Shown here: in pieces, positions 38,315 to 48,235 of the stretch
How positions within the stretch are numbered: the stretch's first letter is position 1
How the letters are laid out: each line of letters opens with the position of its first letter
Assembly (NCBI RefSeq): GCF_016916835.1
Contig: NZ_JAFFIX010000011.1
Span: forward strand, 1 to 64,000
Length of the DNA: 64,000 nucleotides
Reading direction: 5' to 3'
Origin: Actinacidiphila bryophytorum
GTDB lineage: Bacteria; Actinomycetota; Actinomycetes; Streptomycetales; Streptomycetaceae
Position numbers and translations under genes: made by a program
Notes under the pieces: model-generated
Told to the model about the DNA's origin: nothing
What the model saw: the letters and a program-made list of their open reading frames with translations, nothing else
Databases searched by the model: none

Positions 38315-39463
38315 TCAGCAGTTGCGCACCGGGTGCCCCAGCCGGGGAGCCCGGGGCGGCTCAGGCAGCGCGGGCGGCGTGGTGAGGACCAGCAAGGCCA
38401 TGTCGTCCGCACGGTGCCCGCCGGTGTGCAGCACGATCTCCGCGCGTAGCAGGGAGGCCACATCGGCGTCACGCACGCGGGTCGCCGCCAGCGCGGCCAG
38501 CGTGTCGGGCAGCGGGAAGAAGCGGCCGGTACGGTCGCGCGCGTCCGGGACGCCGTCGGTGTACAGCAGCAGCCCCTCCCCCGGTGCCAGCCGGCCCCGG
38601 CACACCGTGACGTCGGTGCGGACCGGGTCGAACAGCCCGAGCGGCGGCAGCGGCTCGCCCAGCGCCAACGGCGCCGTCCGCGGCCCCAGCCGATACGGCG
38701 GCGGGTGCCCGCAGTTGACCGCCTGCAAGGCGCCGTCCTCGGCCAGCTGCACCAGCTGGACGGTCGCGAACTCCTCGTCGTCCACGTCCTCCCCAGGGGT
38801 GCGCTCACTCAGGTGCCGGTGCATCGCGCCGTCGAGGCGGTGCACGACACCCGCCAGGTCCTGCTCGTGGTGCGCGGCCTCGCGGAAACTGCCCAGCAGC
38901 GCCGCGACCAGGCCGATCGCGGGCAGGCCGTGCCCGCGGGCATCCCCGATCAGGGCGCGCACGCCGTACGGGGTGGCCAGCACCTCGTAGAAGTCGCCGC
39001 CGATCCGGGCGCCGTGGCTGGCCGACAGGTACTCGCCGCTCACCTCCACACCGCCGACGGTGCGCGGCAGCGGGCGCAGCAGGACGTGCTGGGCCGCGGC
39101 TGCGATCTCCCGGGTTCTGGCCAGCTCCGCCGACAGGTGGCTGCGGTGGCCCGCGGTCCACATGCCCGCGGCTATCACGGCCAGGACCGCGCAAGCGGCT
39201 CCTGCCGCCGGGCCTGACATGCCGACGGAGTCGTCGGCGAGGTCCGTGCCGAGGGCTGCCAGGGCGAGCGTGCCGCTGGCGAGGACCGCGCGGCGGCGCG
39301 CGCCCGTCGCCGCGCTGAGCGCGGGGGTCACCGCAAGGGCGGGCAGCACGTCGGTGCCCTGGGGCACCTGCCAGGCCAGGATGCCCATGGCGGCGACCCA
39401 GGCCGCCGACAGCGGTGCCCAGGGTTTGCGGCGCAGGCCGCGGATGGTTCGCGTCAGGCTCAT
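38315..39463 (-). CDS. Membrane-bound PP2C-type serine phosphatase (SpoIIE/RsbU domain)
   Basis: A 382-residue protein with three or four N-terminal membrane helices (residues about 15-115) and a cytoplasmic SpoIIE phosphatase domain. Metal-binding aspartates are visible in ARIGGDFYEVL, IGDARGHGLPAIG, LYTDGVPDARD and HRADDMALLVL. Such enzymes dephosphorylate anti-sigma-factor antagonists; Streptomyces has dozens. There is no PAS/GAF domain and no anti-sigma or antagonist gene next door. ATG at 39461-39463 with GGGGGAG upstream. Confidence 0.92.
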   Translation of the reverse strand: MSLTRTIRGLRRKPWAPLSAAWVAAMGILAWQVPQGTDVLPALAVTPALSAATGARRRAVLASGTLALAALGTDLADDSVGMSGPAAGAACAVLAVIAAGMWTAGHRSHLSAELARTREIAAAAQHVLLRPLPRTVGGVEVSGEYLSASHGARIGGDFYEVLATPYGVRALIGDARGHGLPAIGLVAALLGSFREAAHHEQDLAGVVHRLDGAMHRHLSERTPGEDVDDEEFATVQLVQLAEDGALQAVNCGHPPPYRLGPRTAPLALGEPLPPLGLFDPVRTDVTVCRGRLAPGEGLLLYTDGVPDARDRTGRFFPLPDTLAALAATRVRDADVASLLRAEIVLHTGGHRADDMALLVLTTPPALPEPPRAPRLGHPVRNC

Positions 39464-39600
39464 ACGGCCGGCTCCCCCTTGCGGCTCTTCGCGTCCCCCG
39501 AATTCTCCCGGCCGCTCCGCCCCCGCGCCCCCTCCCTCCCCTCCACTCACCCGATCGAGGTACCCCCCGCCCCGGGCTGACTGCCCACGCGGTGCGCGGT

Positions 39601-39916
39601 GGCTGGCCGCGCAGTTCCCCGCGCCCCTGGGTGATTGCCACTTGCCGTGGCTCGCACCTCTCGGTGCGTGGGTGACCGGGCGCGCAGTTCCCCGCGCCCC
39701 TGGAAACGCTCACCCTCGCAGGCAGACGGCACCCCCTGAAAAACGCCCACCCTGCGCGAGGAGGGCACCACCCAGGGGCGCGGGGAACTGCGCGACAAGC
39801 CCCCACCGGGGCAAAGAAGCAACGCCGCCGCAAGTGGCACACACCAGGGGCGCGGGGAACTGCGCGACAAGGCGCCACCGGGGGAAAGAAGCAACGCCAC
39901 GGCACGTGGCGAGCAC
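39601..39916. repeat. R1 repeat cluster, locus 2 (between pheT and the phosphatase gene)
   Basis: Four core copies: two in complement orientation (near 39609-39628 and 39680-39699) and two direct (near 39774-39795 and 39848-39869). The direct ones are joined to a second repeated block, ccaccgggg-aaagaagcaacgcc followed by gcacgtggc-type sequence, also present at locus 3. The whole 498-base gap 39464-39961 holds only these repeats. Confidence 0.85.
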
Positions 39917-39961
39917 CGGCGGGGTGCGGGGGGAGGGGGTGGTGGCCCCTCCCCCCGGGGG

Positions 39962-42445
39962 TCAGGCGCCGCGGAGGGTGGCGTGGGTACGGCCCGCCGC
40001 CGAGGCGACGGCCGAGTCCCGCGCCGCCGAGGCCTCCTCGGCGGTGAGCGTGCGGTCCGCCGCCCGGAAGCGCAGCGCATAGGCCAGGGACTTGCGGCCC
40101 TCGCCGATCTGCGGCCCGGTGAAGATGTCGAAGAGGCGTACCGATTCGAGCAGTTCGCCGGCCCCGGCGCGCAGCGCCGCCTCGACGTCGGCGGCGGGCA
40201 CGTCCGCGTCGACCACGAGGGCGACGTCCTGCGTGGCGACAGGGAAGGTCGACACGCGCGGCCCTTCGGCGCGCGCACCGCCGGCCGCTTCGACCAGGTC
40301 GAGGTCGATCTCCATGGCGCAGGTCCGCTCGGGCACCCCGAAGGCCTTGGTGACCCGGGGGTGGAGTTCGCCGGCGTGGCCGACGACCTGCTCGCCTGCG
40401 GACAGGACCGCGCACCGCCCGGGGTGGAAGGGCGCGTACTGCCCGGCCCGTACGGTGAGGTCGACGCCCGCCTCGCGGGCGACGGTCCGTGCGGCCTCGA
40501 CCGCGTCGGCCCAGCTCGCGGTGTGGCCCGCGCCCCACCAGCCGGGGAGTTCGCGCGCTCCGGCGAGCACCGCGCCGACCCGCCGGGGCTGGTCGGGCAG
40601 GGCGGCCTCCAGGGCGGCGATCTCCTCGTCGGTGGGCCGCCGGTCGACGGGCAGCCGCGGCGGGGCGGTCTGCTCGGCGGCGGGCAGGAAGACCAGGCCG
40701 GTCTCGAAGAGCGCCAGGTCGTGGGCGCCGCGGCCGCTGTTGCGGCGCAGGGTGCCGAGCAGCCCGGGCAGCAGGGTGGTGCGCAGCGCCGGCTCGGTGT
40801 CGTCGAGCGGGTTGGCGAGCCGCACCGTGCGGCGCCGCTCGTCGCCCTCGTCGAGGCCGAGCTGGTCGAAGGCCTCGGCGCCGACGAAGGGGTAGCTGGG
40901 CGCCTCGACGTATCCGGCGCCGGCCAGTGCGCGGCCGACGCGGCGGCGCAGCAGCTGGGACTCGGTCAGGCCGCGGCCGGCGGGCGGCTGCGGGAGGGTC
41001 GAGGGCAGGTTCTCGTAGCCTTCGAGCCTGATGACCTCTTCCGCCAGGTCGTTGGGGTACGACAGGTCGGGGCGCCAGGACGGCACGGTGACGGTCAGGT
41101 CGTCGCTGCCGGCGACGTCGCAGCCGATCTCCTGCAGGCGCCGTACGACGGTCTCCCGGCCGTATTCGGTGCCGGCGACCCGGTCGGGGTGGTCGGCGGG
41201 CATGGCGATGGTGCGCGGCCCTGCCGGGGAGGCGATCTCGGTGACGCCGGGCTCCGCGGTGCCGCCGGCGAGGCCGACGAGGAGGTCGACGGTGCGCTGG
41301 GCGGCGGCGGAGGTGGTGAGCGGGTCGGTGCCGCGCTCGAAGCGGCGGGAGGCCTCGGAGCCGAGCTTGTGCCTGCGCGAGGTGCGGGCGATCGGGATCG
41401 GCGCGAAGTGCGCGGCCTCGATGACGACGTCGGTGGAGCCGCCGTCGGTGATCTCGGTGTGGGCGCCGCCCATGACGCCGGCGAGCCCGATGGGTCCCTT
41501 GTCGTCGGTGATGACGAGGTCCTCGGCGTCCAGGACCCGCTCGGCGCCGTCGAGGGTGGTGAGCTTCTCGCCGGGCTGTGCGCGGCGCACCCCGATCGCG
41601 CCGGCGATGCGGGTGCGGTCGTAGGTGTGCAGCGGCTGGCCCAGTTCGAACATCACGTAGTTGGCGATGTCGACGGTGAGCGAGATCGGGCGCATGCCGA
41701 CCTTCTGCAGCCGGCGCTGGAGCCAGATCGGCGAGGTCGCCTCGGGGTCGAGGCCGGTGACGGTGCGGGCGGTGAAGCGGTCGCAGCCTTCCGGGTCGGC
41801 GATCCGCACCGGGTAGCCCTCGCCGTTGTGCGCGGGCACGTCGAGCAGTGCGGGGTCGCGCAGCGGCACCCCGTAGGCGATGGCGGCCTCGCGGGCGATG
41901 CCGCGCAGCGACAGGCAGTAGCCGCGGTCGGGCGTGACGGCGATGTCGAGGACCTCGTCGACGAGTTCGAGCAGCCCGATCGCGTCGGCGCCGGGCTCGG
42001 AGCCGGGCGGCAGCACGATGATGCCGTCGTGGTCGTCGCCCATGCCCAGTTCGCGGGCGGAGCAGATCATGCCGTGCGAGGTGTGGCCGTAGGTCTTGCG
42101 GGCGGCGATCTGGAAGTCGCCGGGCAGCACACCGCCGGGCAGCACGACCACGACGAGGTCGCCGACGGCGAAGTTGCGGGCGCCGCAGACGATCTCCTGC
42201 GGCTCACCTGTGCTGTTGGCGTCGCCGACGTCGACGGTGCAGAAGCGGATGGGCTTCTTGAAGCCCTCCAGCTCCTCGATGGTCAGGACGCGGCCGACGA
42301 CCAGCGGGCCCTTGAGGCCGGCGCCGAGCTGCTCGACGGTCTCGACCTCCAGGCCGGCGGAAATGAGCTTGGCCTGGACGTCGCGGCCGGTGACTCCGGC
42401 GGGCAGGTCGACGTACTCCCGCAGCCAAGAAAGCGGGACCCGCAT
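39962..42445 (-). CDS. pheT: Phenylalanine-tRNA ligase beta subunit
   Basis: 827 residues, standard full length. N-terminal OB-fold tRNA-binding domain ([28 protein letters not shown]), B3/B4 editing domain in the middle ([31 protein letters not shown]), B5, and the C-terminal anticodon-binding FDX-ACB domain ([25 protein letters not shown]). Forms the (alpha-beta)2 enzyme with PheS to charge tRNA-Phe. ATG at 42443-42445 shares one base with the pheS stop (ATGA arrangement is TGATG here), so the subunits are translationally coupled. Confidence 0.98.
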   Translation of the reverse strand: MRVPLSWLREYVDLPAGVTGRDVQAKLISAGLEVETVEQLGAGLKGPLVVGRVLTIEELEGFKKPIRFCTVDVGDANSTGEPQEIVCGARNFAVGDLVVVVLPGGVLPGDFQIAARKTYGHTSHGMICSARELGMGDDHDGIIVLPPGSEPGADAIGLLELVDEVLDIAVTPDRGYCLSLRGIAREAAIAYGVPLRDPALLDVPAHNGEGYPVRIADPEGCDRFTARTVTGLDPEATSPIWLQRRLQKVGMRPISLTVDIANYVMFELGQPLHTYDRTRIAGAIGVRRAQPGEKLTTLDGAERVLDAEDLVITDDKGPIGLAGVMGGAHTEITDGGSTDVVIEAAHFAPIPIARTSRRHKLGSEASRRFERGTDPLTTSAAAQRTVDLLVGLAGGTAEPGVTEIASPAGPRTIAMPADHPDRVAGTEYGRETVVRRLQEIGCDVAGSDDLTVTVPSWRPDLSYPNDLAEEVIRLEGYENLPSTLPQPPAGRGLTESQLLRRRVGRALAGAGYVEAPSYPFVGAEAFDQLGLDEGDERRRTVRLANPLDDTEPALRTTLLPGLLGTLRRNSGRGAHDLALFETGLVFLPAAEQTAPPRLPVDRRPTDEEIAALEAALPDQPRRVGAVLAGARELPGWWGAGHTASWADAVEAARTVAREAGVDLTVRAGQYAPFHPGRCAVLSAGEQVVGHAGELHPRVTKAFGVPERTCAMEIDLDLVEAAGGARAEGPRVSTFPVATQDVALVVDADVPAADVEAALRAGAGELLESVRLFDIFTGPQIGEGRKSLAYALRFRAADRTLTAEEASAARDSAVASAAGRTHATLRGA

Positions 42446-43566
42446 CAGATCTCCATCCCGAACGGGAGGGTGAAGCGCACGTCACCCTCGACGATGTCTC
42501 GCATGTCCTCGACGTTGTGCCGGAACATCAGCATCCGCTCGATGCCGAAGCCGAACGCGAAGCCGCTGTACTTCTCCGGGTCGACACCGCAGGCGGTGAG
42601 CACCCGGGGGTTGACGACACCGCAGCCGCCCAGTTCGATCCAGCCCTCGGAGGAGCAGGTGCGGCAGGGGCGGTCGGGGTTGCCGACGGAGTCGCCGCGG
42701 CACACGTAGCAGAGCATGTCCATCTCTGCGGACGGCTCGGTGAAGGGGAAGTGGTTGGGCCGCAGCCGGGTCGTCATGCCCTCGCCGAACAGCGAGACCA
42801 CCATGTGGTCGAGGGTGCCCTTGAGGTCGGCCATGGTCAGGCCCTCGTCCACGGCGAGCAGTTCGACCTGCGCGAAGACCGGGGTGTGGGTGGCGTCCAG
42901 CTCGTCGGAGCGGTAGACGCGGCCCGGCGCGATCACGTACACCGGCAGCTCGCGCTCCAGCAGGGCGCGGATCTGCACCGGCGAGGTGTGGGTGCGCAGC
43001 ACGACGCCGGACTCGCCACTGCCGCCCCGGCCCTCGACGAAGAAGGTGTCCTGGGTCTCGCGGGCCGGGTGGTCGGGCGGGAAGTTCAGCGCGTCGAAGT
43101 TGAACCACTCGGCCTCGACCTCGGGGCCTTCCGCGACCTCGTAGCCCATGGCCGTGAAGATGTCCTCGATCCGCTCGGACAGCGTGGTGAGCGGGTGCCG
43201 GGCGCCGGCCGGGCGGCGGTCGTAGGGCAGGGTGACGTCGACGGCCTCCTCGACCAGCACCCGCGCGTCGCGCTCGGCCTCCAGTTCCGCCTGCCGGGCG
43301 GCCAGCGCCTGGTTGACCGCGCCGCGGGCCTGGCCCACCCGCTTGCCCGCCTCGGCCTTGGCCTGCGGCGGCAGAGCGCCGATCTCGCGGTTGGCGAGCG
43401 CCAGCGGCGAGCCGCCGCCGGTGTGCGCGGTCTTCACATGGGTGAGCGCTTCGAGGTCGCCGGCGGCCGCGATGGCGGCGAGTGCGTCGGTGCGCATCCG
43501 CTCGATCGCGTCGGGCTTGAGCGCCTCGACCTCGACAGGGTCGTACGACTTATTCGGTGCCGACAT
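42445..43566 (-). CDS. pheS: Phenylalanine-tRNA ligase alpha subunit
   Basis: 373 residues. N-terminal coiled-coil tRNA arm (about residues 25-105), then the class II catalytic core: motif 2 [23 protein letters not shown] and motif 3 [22 protein letters not shown] at 43564-43566 is behind GGGAAGAG. No T-box or Phe-rich leader peptide is seen in the about 90 bases between the putative -10 (TAGACT, near 43660) and the start. Confidence 0.98.
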   Translation of the reverse strand: MSAPNKSYDPVEVEALKPDAIERMRTDALAAIAAAGDLEALTHVKTAHTGGGSPLALANREIGALPPQAKAEAGKRVGQARGAVNQALAARQAELEAERDARVLVEEAVDVTLPYDRRPAGARHPLTTLSERIEDIFTAMGYEVAEGPEVEAEWFNFDALNFPPDHPARETQDTFFVEGRGGSGESGVVLRTHTSPVQIRALLERELPVYVIAPGRVYRSDELDATHTPVFAQVELLAVDEGLTMADLKGTLDHMVVSLFGEGMTTRLRPNHFPFTEPSAEMDMLCYVCRGDSVGNPDRPCRTCSSEGWIELGGCGVVNPRVLTACGVDPEKYSGFAFGFGIERMLMFRHNVEDMRDIVEGDVRFTLPFGMEI

Positions 43567-43701
43567 CTCTTCCCGTTCCGAAATGGATGATGTTGGGGGC
43601 GCCTCGCGTGCCGACCTTCCGGTGGAGGCTCTGCCCGACCGGACACATGCCAGGGCACGAGTCTACTGGCGCGAAAAGGGGGGGCTGTTTTTCGCCCGTC
43701 T

Positions 43702-43811
43702 AGGAGGGCTGACGCGCGAGCTTCCGGAGTGGTCGGCCGAGGAACGAGGCCGCCCGCGCAGGAAGGGGGCACCTCCCGCCGAAGGTAGGGGGAGAGCAGG
43801 AAGACCGACCA
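43702..43811 (-). repeat. R3 repeat, copy 2, interrupted by an R2 palindrome
   Basis: Read on the minus strand from 43811, TGGTCGGTCTTCCTGCTC is followed by a 31-base R2 unit and then CCTGCGCGGGCGGCCTCGT, CCTCGGCCGACCACT and GCGTCAGCCCTCCT. The flanking parts match copy 1 at 48236-48318 almost base for base, but copy 1 lacks the R2 unit. It begins about 45 bases past the stop of the histidine kinase gene. Confidence 0.8.
43763..43793. repeat. R2 palindromic repeat, copy 3, inside R3
   Basis: Plus strand aagggggcacctcccgccga then aggtaggggga. The outer arms (gggggcacctccc and tagggggag type ends) match the reverse complement of the R2 copy at 22607-22638. Confidence 0.75.
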
Positions 43812-43855
43812 AGTACAAGCGCTTCCCGGTGGGTGGCCTCCGGCGGCGGTGCCGC

Positions 43856-45052
43856 TCAGGCCATGAACGCGGGTGCCCCGACGGGCAGCGTAAATCGGAA
43901 CTCGGCGCCGCCGCCGGCGGCCCTGCCGACCGAGATGGTGCCGCCGTGCGCCTCGACGATGCCCTTGACGATGTAGAGGCCCAGGCCCGTGCCGCCGCGC
44001 TTGCTGCCCCGCCAGAAGCGGGTGAACACGCGGCTCATGGACTCCTCCGGGATGCCTGGACCCTCGTCGCTGACGGTGACCACTGTACCGGTGGACCACC
44101 GCTCGCCGACCATGTACGACGCGCCGGCGTAGGAGGGCGCCACTTCGATGGTGACAGTTCCCTCGCCGTGCCGCACCGCGTTTTCCAGCAGATTGCCAAG
44201 CACCTGGTCGATCTTGTCGGGGTCCGCCCACAGCTCGGGCAGCGGCTGCCCGACCCGTACGCCGAAGCGGTCCGGCGGCTGGCCTGCGGCGACGTGCGCG
44301 TCGACGTGCCGCTGGACGGCGGCGGCCAGGTCGACCGGCTGGCGGCGCACTTCGAGCCGCCCGGAGTCGATGCGGGAGATGTCGAGGAGTTCGGCGATCA
44401 GCCGGGTGACGCGGTTGGCGTCGGCGTCGACGGTCTCCAGCATCAGCTTCTTCTGGTCGTCGGTGAAGCGCTCCCATTTGGCCAGCAGCGTCGCGGTGAA
44501 GCCCTTGACGGAGGTCAGCGGGGAGCGCAGCTCGTGTGCGACGGTGGCGATCAGCTCGGCGTGGCTGCGTTCCGTGCGCCGCCTGGCGTCGGTGCCGCGC
44601 AGCGTGACCACCAGCCGGCGGACCGGGCCTGTGGGCCGCTCGCGCACGTAGCGGGCGGCGACCAGCACCTCGCGGCCGCCGGGCAGCAGCAGGTTGCGCT
44701 CGGGCTGGCCCGCCCTGATGGCCAGGCCGCCGTAGGGGTCGGTGAGCGGCCACCAGCGGCGGCCTTCCAGGTCCTCGAGCGGCAGCGCCTGGTCGACGGG
44801 CCGCCCCAGGACGTCCTGCGGGCGCAGTGCGGTGATCTTGGCGGCGGCGGCGTTGAAGCACACGACGCGCCCGGTGTGGTCGGCGACCAGCAGCCCGTCG
44901 GGCAGGTCGTCGGGGTGCAGGCCGTAGGCACCTGCGGCGCCCGGGTACGGGTCCGCCGCCTGGTCGTGTTCGGCCGCAGGCGGCTGCCGCGAGTCCGCGG
45001 GCAGGACCGTCAGGCCGTTGTGCGCGCCGTTCCTTCGCGCCGTGACACCCAT
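43856..45052 (-). CDS. PAS-domain sensor histidine kinase (orphan)
   Basis: A 398-residue soluble kinase without membrane helices. PAS domain about residues 45-140 (LPDGLLVADHTGRVVCFNAAAAKITAL), HisKA with phospho-acceptor His173 in ATVAHELRSPLTSVKG, and an ATPase domain with N box NLLENAVRHG, G1 DEGPGIP and G2 GGTGLGLYIVKGIVEAHGG. No response regulator is adjacent, though this kinase conventionally sits next to pheST in Streptomyces. The ATG at 45050-45052 is better spaced from AAAGGGGGG than the GTG at 45061. Cytoplasmic PAS suggests an internal (redox, ligand) signal. Confidence 0.93.
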   Translation of the reverse strand: MGVTARRNGAHNGLTVLPADSRQPPAAEHDQAADPYPGAAGAYGLHPDDLPDGLLVADHTGRVVCFNAAAAKITALRPQDVLGRPVDQALPLEDLEGRRWWPLTDPYGGLAIRAGQPERNLLLPGGREVLVAARYVRERPTGPVRRLVVTLRGTDARRRTERSHAELIATVAHELRSPLTSVKGFTATLLAKWERFTDDQKKLMLETVDADANRVTRLIAELLDISRIDSGRLEVRRQPVDLAAAVQRHVDAHVAAGQPPDRFGVRVGQPLPELWADPDKIDQVLGNLLENAVRHGEGTVTIEVAPSYAGASYMVGERWSTGTVVTVSDEGPGIPEESMSRVFTRFWRGSKRGGTGLGLYIVKGIVEAHGGTISVGRAAGGGAEFRFTLPVGAPAFMA

Positions 45053-45094
45053 GCGCGCCACCCCCCTTTCAGGGTCCCCCGGGCCGCCACCCTA

Positions 45095-45955
45095 CTAGCT
45101 GGAGGTCACGCTGCGGCACCCTGCGGGCGCACGCTGCTCACGAGCGGATGCGTAGAGGCACACGGCGGCGGCCGTGGCGAGGTTGAGGCTCTCCGCACGC
45201 CCGTGGATGGGGACGCGCACCACCTCGTCGGCGAGCGCCCTGGTCTCCTCGGGCAGGCCCCAGGCCTCGTTGCCGAAGATCCAGGCGGTGGGCCCCTGCA
45301 TGGTGCGCTCGTCCAGCTCAGCGTCCAGGTCGCGCTGCCCCGCCCCGTCGGCGGCCAGGACGCGTACGCCCGCGGCGCGCAGCCCGGCGACGGCGTCGGC
45401 GACCGGCACCCCGACCGCGACCGGCAGGTGGAAGAGGCTGCCGGCGGAGGCGCGTACCGCCTTGGGGTTGTACAGGTCGACCGAGGCGTCGGTGAGGACG
45501 ACCGCGTCGGCGCCCGCCGCGTCCGCGCAGCGCAGCACGGTGCCTGCGTTGCCGGGGTCGCGGACGTGGGCCAGGACGGCGACCAGCCGGGGCCGGGAGC
45601 GCAGCACCTCGGCGAAGGGCGTGTCGAGGAAGCGGCACAGCCCGACGACGCCCTGCGGGGTGACGGTGTCGGAGATCTCCGCCATCACCTCGGGCGTGGC
45701 GGTCAGCACCGGCGCCCCGGCCTCCCGGGCCGCGGCGACCAGGTCGGCGTGCCGCTCGGCGGCCTCGGGCGTGGCGTACAGCTCGACCAGGGTGCGCCCG
45801 GCCGGTCCCCCGGGGTGCGCGACGGCCTCCCGTACGGCCTGCGGTCCCTCGGCGAGGAAGCGCCGCTCCTTGCCGCGGAAGCTGCGCCGGGCCAGCCGGT
45901 GCGCGGCGGTGACCCGCGCGGAACGCAGCGAGGTCAGTTCCGGTGTGGTGCCCAT
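45095..45955 (-). CDS. TrmH/SpoU-family rRNA/tRNA 2'-O-methyltransferase
   Basis: 286 residues. The SPOUT knot motifs are all visible: motif 1 AHVRDPGNAGTVLRCADAAGADAVVL, motif 2 WIFGNEAWGLPEET and motif 3 AESLNLATAAAVCLYAS. The N-terminal L30e-like substrate domain begins RRSFRGKERRFLAEGPQAVREA. It methylates a ribose 2'-OH in rRNA or tRNA; the site is not determined. ATG at 45953-45955 follows AGGAG. Downstream of the rplT terminator. Confidence 0.92.
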   Translation of the reverse strand: MGTTPELTSLRSARVTAAHRLARRSFRGKERRFLAEGPQAVREAVAHPGGPAGRTLVELYATPEAAERHADLVAAAREAGAPVLTATPEVMAEISDTVTPQGVVGLCRFLDTPFAEVLRSRPRLVAVLAHVRDPGNAGTVLRCADAAGADAVVLTDASVDLYNPKAVRASAGSLFHLPVAVGVPVADAVAGLRAAGVRVLAADGAGQRDLDAELDERTMQGPTAWIFGNEAWGLPEETRALADEVVRVPIHGRAESLNLATAAAVCLYASAREQRAPAGCRSVTSS

Positions 45956-46015
45956 CGGGGTGCCTGCTCCTGGGTCGGTGCGCCCGCGGCCCTGCCGGGC
46001 AGCGGGGGACAGCGA

Positions 46016-46050
46016 AGGACCCGCGGGCGTCACGACCACCCGCGGGTCCT
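46016..46050 (-). terminator. Terminator of the infC-rpmI-rplT operon
   Basis: 12-bp perfect stem, arms 46016-46027 (aggacccgcggg) and 46039-46050, 11-base loop, 30 bases past the rplT stop on the same strand. It separates the ribosomal operon from the rRNA methylase gene. Confidence 0.85.
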
Positions 46051-46079
46051 GAGAACCGCACTGCGCCTTGCGCGCAGCC

Positions 46080-46463
46080 TCACGCCGCCTTCGGGGCGTT
46101 CACATCCGCGGGCAGCGCCTTCTGCGCGACCTCGACCAGCGCCGCGAAGGCGTTTGCGTCGTTGACAGCAAGCTCGGCGAGGATCTTGCGGTCCACCTCG
46201 ACGTTGGCGGCCTTCAGGCCCTGGATGAAGCGGTTGTAGGTGATGCCGTTGGCGCGGGCAGCGGCGTTGATGCGCTGGATCCACAGCTGACGGAAGTCGC
46301 CCTTGCGCTTCTTGCGGTCGTTGTAGTTGTAGACCAGGGAGTGGGTGACCTGCTCCTTGGCCTTGCGGTACAGGCGCGAACGCTGACCGCGGTAACCGCT
46401 GGCCTGCTCCAGGATCGCCCGGCGCTTCTTCTGGGCGTTGACTGCCCGCTTGACGCGTGCCAC
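46080..46463 (-). CDS. rplT: 50S ribosomal protein L20
   Basis: 127 residues, full-length L20, a basic protein that binds 23S rRNA early in 50S assembly. [20 protein letters not shown] and [37 protein letters not shown] are the hallmark segments. In many bacteria L20 represses its own operon; no L20-binding leader could be recognised here. ATG after GAAGGAG. 98 bases after rpmI. Confidence 0.99.
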   Translation of the reverse strand: MARVKRAVNAQKKRRAILEQASGYRGQRSRLYRKAKEQVTHSLVYNYNDRKKRKGDFRQLWIQRINAAARANGITYNRFIQGLKAANVEVDRKILAELAVNDANAFAALVEVAQKALPADVNAPKAA

Positions 46464-46561
46464 TTGATAACTCCTTCTAGGGGACCGCGGTAGGACTCAC
46501 GCGGCCCGAAAGCGAATGGACTCCCGGCCCGGGACGGTGCGCCCCGGCGGGGGCACGGCCG

Positions 46562-46756
46562 TCACTTGCCGAGCAGCTTCTTGATCTTCTTGGCGTCGGG
46601 CTTGGCGACCTCGACCGTGCCGGTCAGGGCGCGGGTCTTGCTGGACGGCTTGTGCTCCAGCAGGTGGCGCTTGCCGGCGCGCTCGCGCAGCACCTTGCCG
46701 GAGCCGGTGATCTTGAAGCGCTTGCTCGCACCGCTGTGCGTCTTGTTCTTCGGCAT
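46562..46756 (-). CDS. rpmI: 50S ribosomal protein L35
   Basis: 64 residues. [20 protein letters not shown] and the basic block [20 protein letters not shown] are standard L35. The gene lies between infC and rplT in the usual operon, 110 bases after infC. ATG after GAGGAGAC. Confidence 0.99.
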   Translation of the reverse strand: MPKNKTHSGASKRFKITGSGKVLRERAGKRHLLEHKPSSKTRALTGTVEVAKPDAKKIKKLLGK

Positions 46757-46866
46757 GGCGCCGTAGTCTCCTCGTCGCTGGCCCTCCCGTCCGCCCGAAG
46801 GCGCACGGAGAGCGTCAGTTCTGCTTTACCCGACCCGGAGCCGGGCGCTCCGGGATGTTCTTCGTC

Positions 46867-47502
46867 TCAGCCGGCGTCGGCCGGGGCCTCGACCTGCGCG
46901 TCCGCGTCCGCATCGGCCGACGCGTCGCCCTGGCGGCTGCTCGCCTTGCGGGCGGCCTGCGCCTCACGGGCCTCGGCCATGGCCTCGGTCTTCTTCTTGT
47001 GCGGACCGAGGACCATGATCATGTTCCGGCCGTCCTGCTTCGGGTTCGACTCGATGAAGCCGAGGTCCTGGACGTCCTCCGCGAGGCGCTGCAGCAGCCG
47101 GTAGCCGAGCTCCGGCCGGGACTGCTCGCGTCCGCGGAACATGATCGTGATCTTGACCTTGTCGCCCTGCTTGAGGAACCGGACGACGTGACCCTTTTTG
47201 GTGTCGTAGTCGTGCGGGTCGATCTTCGGCCGGAGCTTCATCTCCTTGATGACCGTGTGCGCCTGGTTCTTGCGCGCCTCACGGGCCTTCATGGCCGACT
47301 CGTACTTGAACTTCCCGTAGTCCATGAGCTTGCACACGGGCGGACGTGCGTTCGCCGCTACCTCGACCAGGTCGAGGTCGTACTCCTGCGCAAGCTCCAG
47401 GGCCTTGGCAAGCGGCACGATGCCGACCTGCTCGCCGCTGGGACCGACAAGTCGCACCTCGGGAACGCGAATCCGGTCGTTGATGCGGGGCTCGGCGCTG
47501 AT
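46867..47502 (-). CDS. infC: Translation initiation factor IF-3, AUC start
   Basis: IF-3 prevents premature 50S joining and checks the start codon on the 30S subunit. N-domain [23 protein letters not shown], linker helix KPPVCK-type segment [19 protein letters not shown], and C-domain [27 protein letters not shown] are present. A 30-residue acidic tail ([16 protein letters not shown]) follows. The start is taken as ATC (47500-47502), four bases after a perfect AGGAGG; a GTG at 47524-47526 is an alternative but has no ribosome-binding site. Rare start codons on infC are a known autoregulation device. Confidence 0.93.
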   Translation of the reverse strand: MSAEPRINDRIRVPEVRLVGPSGEQVGIVPLAKALELAQEYDLDLVEVAANARPPVCKLMDYGKFKYESAMKAREARKNQAHTVIKEMKLRPKIDPHDYDTKKGHVVRFLKQGDKVKITIMFRGREQSRPELGYRLLQRLAEDVQDLGFIESNPKQDGRNMIMVLGPHKKKTEAMAEAREAQAARKASSRQGDASADADADAQVEAPADAG

Positions 47503-47803
47503 GGGGCCTCCTCGGTTGCACCACACGGCTGACTGGCCGACAGCCGTGCTCGGGTCTGCTGTCCTCCGACCGACCCGTACCCAAGGCGCAGAAAACGCCC
47601 CGTACGGGACACAGGCGGGGCTCCTCACAACCGGGAGCACCGCCGCGTTATTCCGCGGGGCGCATCGGACGGTGTCCACCGGCATGCTGCCGGTGCTCGC
47701 CGTCTGACCGGGACCCGTCGGCCTTGTGGCCGAGCAGGTGGGAGATCGGAGCCTCCACTTGGTGGTCGGACACACTGGTGCCCGACCGGTCGTTCACCCA
47801 GCA
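47503..47803 (-). promoter_or_regulatory. Long leader of infC with a candidate attenuator
   Basis: A -10-like TATGCT lies at 47803-47798 on the gene strand, implying a leader near 290 bases. Within it, GCCCCG (47621-47616) pairs with CGGGGC (47602-47597) around a 13-base loop and is followed by GTTTTC, an unusual run of T in this genome, which resembles an intrinsic terminator. This fits transcription attenuation ahead of the translation-factor operon. The 332 bases between infC and the DUF1844 gene hold no protein gene. Confidence 0.45.
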
Positions 47804-47858
47804 TACCAGCGCAGGGCCGAGGGTCGTAATCGGCCGGACGGGGCATATCGTGTCGGGC

Positions 47859-48209
47859 ATGAGCGACGCACCAGCCCCCGGCTTCGACGATATGACCCGC
47901 GACATCGCGGACGTGCCCGCGGTCGAGGTGATCACCACGGTGGCCGTGCACCTGATGAGCGCCGCCGCGGTGAACCTCGGCCTGGCCGAGGAGGGCGAGG
48001 CGCACAAGGACCTCGACGAGGCCCGCAAGCTCATCCAGGCGCTGGCCGGCCTGGTCACCGCGAGCGCCGGCGAGATCAGCACCTTCCACGCGGCGCCGCT
48101 GCGGGACGGGCTCAAGTCGCTGCAGCTGGCCTTCCGCGAGGCGTCGGTGGTCCCGGACGAGCCGGGCAAGGGCCCGGGCGAGAAGCTCACGGGACCCGTC
48201 TTCGGCTGA
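47859..48209 (+). CDS. DUF1844 family protein
   Basis: A 116-residue acidic helical protein, conserved beside infC in Streptomyces. Key segment: VEVITTVAVHLMSAAAVNLGLAEEG followed by HKDLDEARKLIQALAGLVTA, typical of DUF1844. No biochemical role is established. ATG at 47859-47861 has TATCGT about 7 bases upstream, so the transcript may be leaderless. It is divergent from infC. Confidence 0.9.
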   Translation: MSDAPAPGFDDMTRDIADVPAVEVITTVAVHLMSAAAVNLGLAEEGEAHKDLDEARKLIQALAGLVTASAGEISTFHAAPLRDGLKSLQLAFREASVVPDEPGKGPGEKLTGPVFG

Positions 48210-48235
48210 CCGCCGGCTCATCCCGCCCCTTTGCC

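Noticed and set aside
39601-39916. Open reading frames crossing the R1 repeats (for example an 86-codon frame at 39415-39675)
   Set aside because: They are made of the repeat sequence itself, lack ribosome-binding sites and appear only because stop codons are rare in this GC-rich DNA.
43567-43855. T-box or Phe-rich leader peptide for pheST
   Set aside because: No T-box TGG-type sequence and no run of Phe codons; the gap holds R3/R2 repeats and a simple promoter.
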